Origin: Sulfurimonas sp. | GTDB taxonomy: Bacteria > Campylobacterota > Campylobacteria > Campylobacterales > Sulfurimonadaceae | Reading direction: 5' to 3' | Length of the DNA: 8,453 bases | Assembly (NCBI GenBank): GCA_024762745.1 | Contig: JANTGV010000036.1 | Location: 1 to 8,453 of the forward strand | Shown here: positions 6,362 through 8,453 of the stretch, piece by piece | Position numbering within the stretch: position 1 is the stretch's first letter | Layout: each line of letters begins with the position of its first letter | Translations under genes and position numbers: made by a program | The notes under the pieces: model-generated | What the model saw: the letters and a program-made list of their open reading frames with translations, nothing else | What the model was told of the DNA's origin: nothing | Databases searched by the model: none

Positions 6362-7435
6362 CTAGTTTCTAGTTAATTCTGCTTCAATACGTCTATTTTG
6401 AGCACGCCCTTCATCAGTTGCGTTATCAGCTACCGGATTAGCTTCACCCATACCTAAAGTACTTAATTGCTTAGGGTCAACACCTTTTTCAACTAAGGCA
6501 TTCATGATAGAGTTTGCTCTTCTCTCAGATAGTTTCTGGTTGTATGTTTCACTACCCCTGCTATCTGTATAGCCAACAATTTTTGCACTGTAATTTGTAT
6601 GATTATTTAAGAAGTCAGCATATTTCTGTACCAATTCATAAGACTCTGCTTTAATCTCTGCAGAGTTATACTCAAACTTAGCCTGTAGTGTTACCTTTTT
6701 AGGACAACCATCACTATTTACTGCAGCTCCTGCAGGAGTGTTTGGACAGATATCTTTATCATTTAAAACGCCATCTTTATCAGTATCATTATCAACAATA
6801 ACTGGAGCAGTAACCACAACTGGTGCTGGTTCTTTTACAGGTTCTGGTTCAACTGCTGGTTCTGGCTCAGGTGTTGGTTCTGCAGCTACAACTGGTGCAG
6901 CTTTTTGAGCCTTTTGGCCAAAAGCAAAGTTTAATCCGGCAGTAAGAATAAGATTATTATCATATCTTGCATCATTATACTTTAGCATATAAATAGCTTC
7001 TAATTTTAAAGCTATTGTTTCACTAAATGGAACTTTTGCACCTATACCTAAGTCTAAAAATGGGCTATTCGTATTACCAGTAAAACTTTTATACGGATCA
7101 CTCATGTTTTCATAACCTACACCAACTTTTGCAAGAGGAGTAATTGAATCCATTTTTTCATACTCATATACACCATTCACAGCTACACGCCATACATCTG
7201 TATCAACACTACCACCTTCATAGTCTGCGTTTGAATAGAGAAGAGAAAGCTCAGGCTTGATTACAGAATCAAAACCATTATATTGAAGTTCACCACCAAA
7301 TACTGCATAATCATCAAGGTCGATATTCCCCTCGGCTATGTTGTATCCGATAAGAGGAGTAATCTCATAGTTGTACTCTTTTGCCATTGCAACTGAACCA
7401 AACATTAAAGCTGGTATAAGAAGAAGTTTTTTCAT
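6362..7435 (-). CDS. OmpA/OprF-family outer membrane protein
   Basis: 357 residues with the full OprF-like layout. A signal peptide ends at AMA (16-18). Residues about 20-172 form an eight-stranded beta-barrel with alternating hydrophobic residues, ending GLNFAFG. A Pro/Glu-rich linker (about 180-205) carries repeated PEP units. Residues 215-244 form a thrombospondin type 3-like calcium-binding segment, starting DNDTDKDG and holding two cysteines (C230, C244). The OmpA C-terminal domain (about 248-354) has GYTDSRG with D291 and LSERRAN with R306, which match the peptidoglycan-binding Asp and Arg of E. coli OmpA. It anchors the outer membrane to the cell wall and may act as a porin. The ribosome site AAGGAA (7441-7446) sets the start. 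mobA begins at the next base after its stop. Confidence 0.93.
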   Translation of the reverse strand: MKKLLLIPALMFGSVAMAKEYNYEITPLIGYNIAEGNIDLDDYAVFGGELQYNGFDSVIKPELSLLYSNADYEGGSVDTDVWRVAVNGVYEYEKMDSITPLAKVGVGYENMSDPYKSFTGNTNSPFLDLGIGAKVPFSETIALKLEAIYMLKYNDARYDNNLILTAGLNFAFGQKAQKAAPVVAAEPTPEPEPAVEPEPVKEPAPVVVTAPVIVDNDTDKDGVLNDKDICPNTPAGAAVNSDGCPKKVTLQAKFEYNSAEIKAESYELVQKYADFLNNHTNYSAKIVGYTDSRGSETYNQKLSERRANSIMNALVEKGVDPKQLSTLGMGEANPVADNATDEGRAQNRRIEAELTRN

Positions 7436-7463
7436 TTCATTTCCTTATGAATAGTTTTTCGGA

Positions 7464-7469
7464 ATTTTA
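7464..7469 (-). promoter_or_regulatory. Candidate -10 box of ompA
   Basis: TAAAAT on the minus strand, 28 bases before the ATG at 7435, with no clear -35 element. It is the only reasonable hexamer in the 63-base gap, and it lies within an inverted repeat. Confidence 0.35.
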
Positions 7470-7492
7470 CACTATCAAACTTAGTGTTAAAT
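7464..7492. repeat. Long inverted repeat between leuC and ompA
   Basis: Arms 7464-7474 and 7482-7492 match in ten of eleven positions around a seven-base centre; the core is ACACTA and TAGTGT. On the minus strand the downstream arm contains TAAAAT (7464-7469), the best candidate -10 box of ompA. A T-run is missing after the stem in the leuC direction, so it is a poor terminator there. It may be an operator over the ompA promoter or a processing hairpin. Confidence 0.5.
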
Positions 7493-7498
7493 AATATT

Positions 7499-8453
7499 TT
7501 ATCTTGGGTCTGAAATATACCCTGTTATTGCAGAAATAGCTGCAACAGCAGAATTCGCTAAGTAAACTTTTGAACTTCTACTTCCCATTCTACCAACAAA
7601 GTTACGATTTGTTGTAGAAACTGCAACCTCTTCATCTCCAAGAATTCCCATATACCCACCAAGGCACGCTCCACATGTAGGATTTGAAACAACTCCACCA
7701 GCATCAATAATGATATCCATGTATCCAAGCTTATATGCCTCTTTTAGAATCTTTTGTGTTCCAGGAGTTACAATCAAACGAACATCCTCATGTACCTTTT
7801 TACCATCTAAAATTTCAGCAGCTGTTTTCAAGTCACCCAAACGACCATTTGTACAACTTCCTATAAACGCTTGGTTTATTTTTATCTTATCAGTAACTGC
7901 TTGAGTTATAGAGTGTCCATTTGATGGTAAGAATGGATAAGCTATAACAGGCTCAAGTTCTGCAACATTTATATCTAAAACCATATCATACTTTGCATCT
8001 TCATCAGAGTAATGAATCTTAGGCTCGCGAGCTAACTCTTTATCCGCTAAAAACTCTTTTGTTACATCATCATATGCAACTATTCCACTCTTCGCACCAG
8101 CTTCAATAGCCATATTACACATAGAAAATCTATCATCCATATTTAGGTGAGGGATTGTACTTCCTGTGAACTCTAGAGTCTTATAAAGAGCACCATCAAC
8201 ACCTATCATACGAATAATCTCTAAAATAATATCCTTACCGGTAGTGTATTTTCCAGGCTTTCCACTAAGATTTACTTTAATAGACTCAGGAACTTTAAAC
8301 CAGTTTCCACCACTAATCATTGCAAACGCAAGGTCAGTTGAGCCCATGCCAGTTGAGAATGCGCCTAAAGCACCATGAGTACAAGTGTGGGAGTCCGCAC
8401 CAATAATTACATCACCAGGGACGACAAGACCTTTTTCTGGTAAGAGTGCATGT
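7499..8453 (-). CDS. leuC: 3-isopropylmalate dehydratase large subunit, 5' part missing
   Basis: 317 residues are visible; the gene runs in from beyond the right edge. Reading in frame upstream of the ATG at 8347 continues openly to the window end, so that ATG is internal. With LeuD, the enzyme isomerises 2-isopropylmalate to 3-isopropylmalate in leucine synthesis. It belongs to the aconitase family. Visible marks, counted from the first visible residue, are LLPEKGLVVPGD (3-14), ADSHTCTHGALG (19-30), GSCTNGR (198-204) and NPTCGACLGG (257-266). C200, C260 and C263 are the expected 4Fe-4S ligands. Roughly the first 100 residues are missing, judged from the usual length of about 420. The C-terminus, ending SDPR, looks complete. 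The homologous homoaconitase is possible but less likely in this setting. Confidence 0.93.
   Translation of the reverse strand, partial: HALLPEKGLVVPGDVIIGADSHTCTHGALGAFSTGMGSTDLAFAMISGGNWFKVPESIKVNLSGKPGKYTTGKDIILEIIRMIGVDGALYKTLEFTGSTIPHLNMDDRFSMCNMAIEAGAKSGIVAYDDVTKEFLADKELAREPKIHYSDEDAKYDMVLDINVAELEPVIAYPFLPSNGHSITQAVTDKIKINQAFIGSCTNGRLGDLKTAAEILDGKKVHEDVRLIVTPGTQKILKEAYKLGYMDIIIDAGGVVSNPTCGACLGGYMGILGDEEVAVSTTNRNFVGRMGSRSSKVYLANSAVAAISAITGYISDPR

Noticed and set aside
6812..6898. Repetitive Pro/Glu-coding stretch considered as a DNA repeat.
   Set aside because: It is the ordinary low-complexity linker of the OmpA-family protein, without exact repeat units at DNA level.
7710..7904. Open frame on the plus strand, 64 codons.
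   Set aside because: Fully antisense to leuC, including its iron-sulfur cysteine motifs.

Overview
The window is AT-rich and every gene in it lies on the minus strand, so it reads from right to left. It looks like a sulfur-oxidising member of the Campylobacterota (Epsilonproteobacteria), close to Sulfurimonas or Sulfurovum. The reasons are a soxC-soxD-soxY cluster of the kind known from that group, an HP0495-like DUF493 protein, an OmpA/OprF-like porin with a calcium-binding linker, the low GC content, and promoters with a good -10 box but no clear -35. The genus is an inference from gene content and style.

From right to left: 8453-7499 is the 3' three quarters of leuC (leucine biosynthesis). 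A 63-base gap holding a long inverted repeat follows, then an OmpA-family outer-membrane protein (7435-6362). mobA (6361-5789) starts on the base after the ompA stop. moaC (5739-5269) has its own extended -10 promoter and overlaps a small DUF493/YbeD-type gene (5288-5019). Next are a 350-residue all-helical protein of unknown role (4997-3945) and a DUF2231-like four-helix membrane protein (3855-3259). The last is joined by one-base TAGTG overlaps to a 45-residue putative antitoxin with a GTG start (3259-3122) and then to a RelE/ParE-family toxin, also with a GTG start (3122-2850). A 281-base non-coding stretch carries several possible promoters and inverted repeats and precedes soxC (2568-1252), soxD (1259-117) and the first 33 codons of soxY (101-1).

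Two themes connect the genes. SoxCD is the periplasmic sulfur dehydrogenase that takes electrons from SoxY-bound sulfane sulfur, and the SoxY carrier protein is encoded immediately downstream. SoxC binds molybdopterin, and moaC acts in the pathway that makes it. mobA makes the guanylated form of the cofactor, which SoxC-type enzymes do not use, so it more likely serves other molybdoenzymes of the cell. The DUF2231-antitoxin-toxin cassette lies between these two groups and has no evident link to sulfur oxidation.

I found no mobile element, CRISPR array, tRNA or rRNA. The window is mostly recognisable core and energy metabolism. The least explained parts are the 350-residue protein, the very short antitoxin, the lipobox on SoxD, and the inverted repeats ahead of soxC and ompA.
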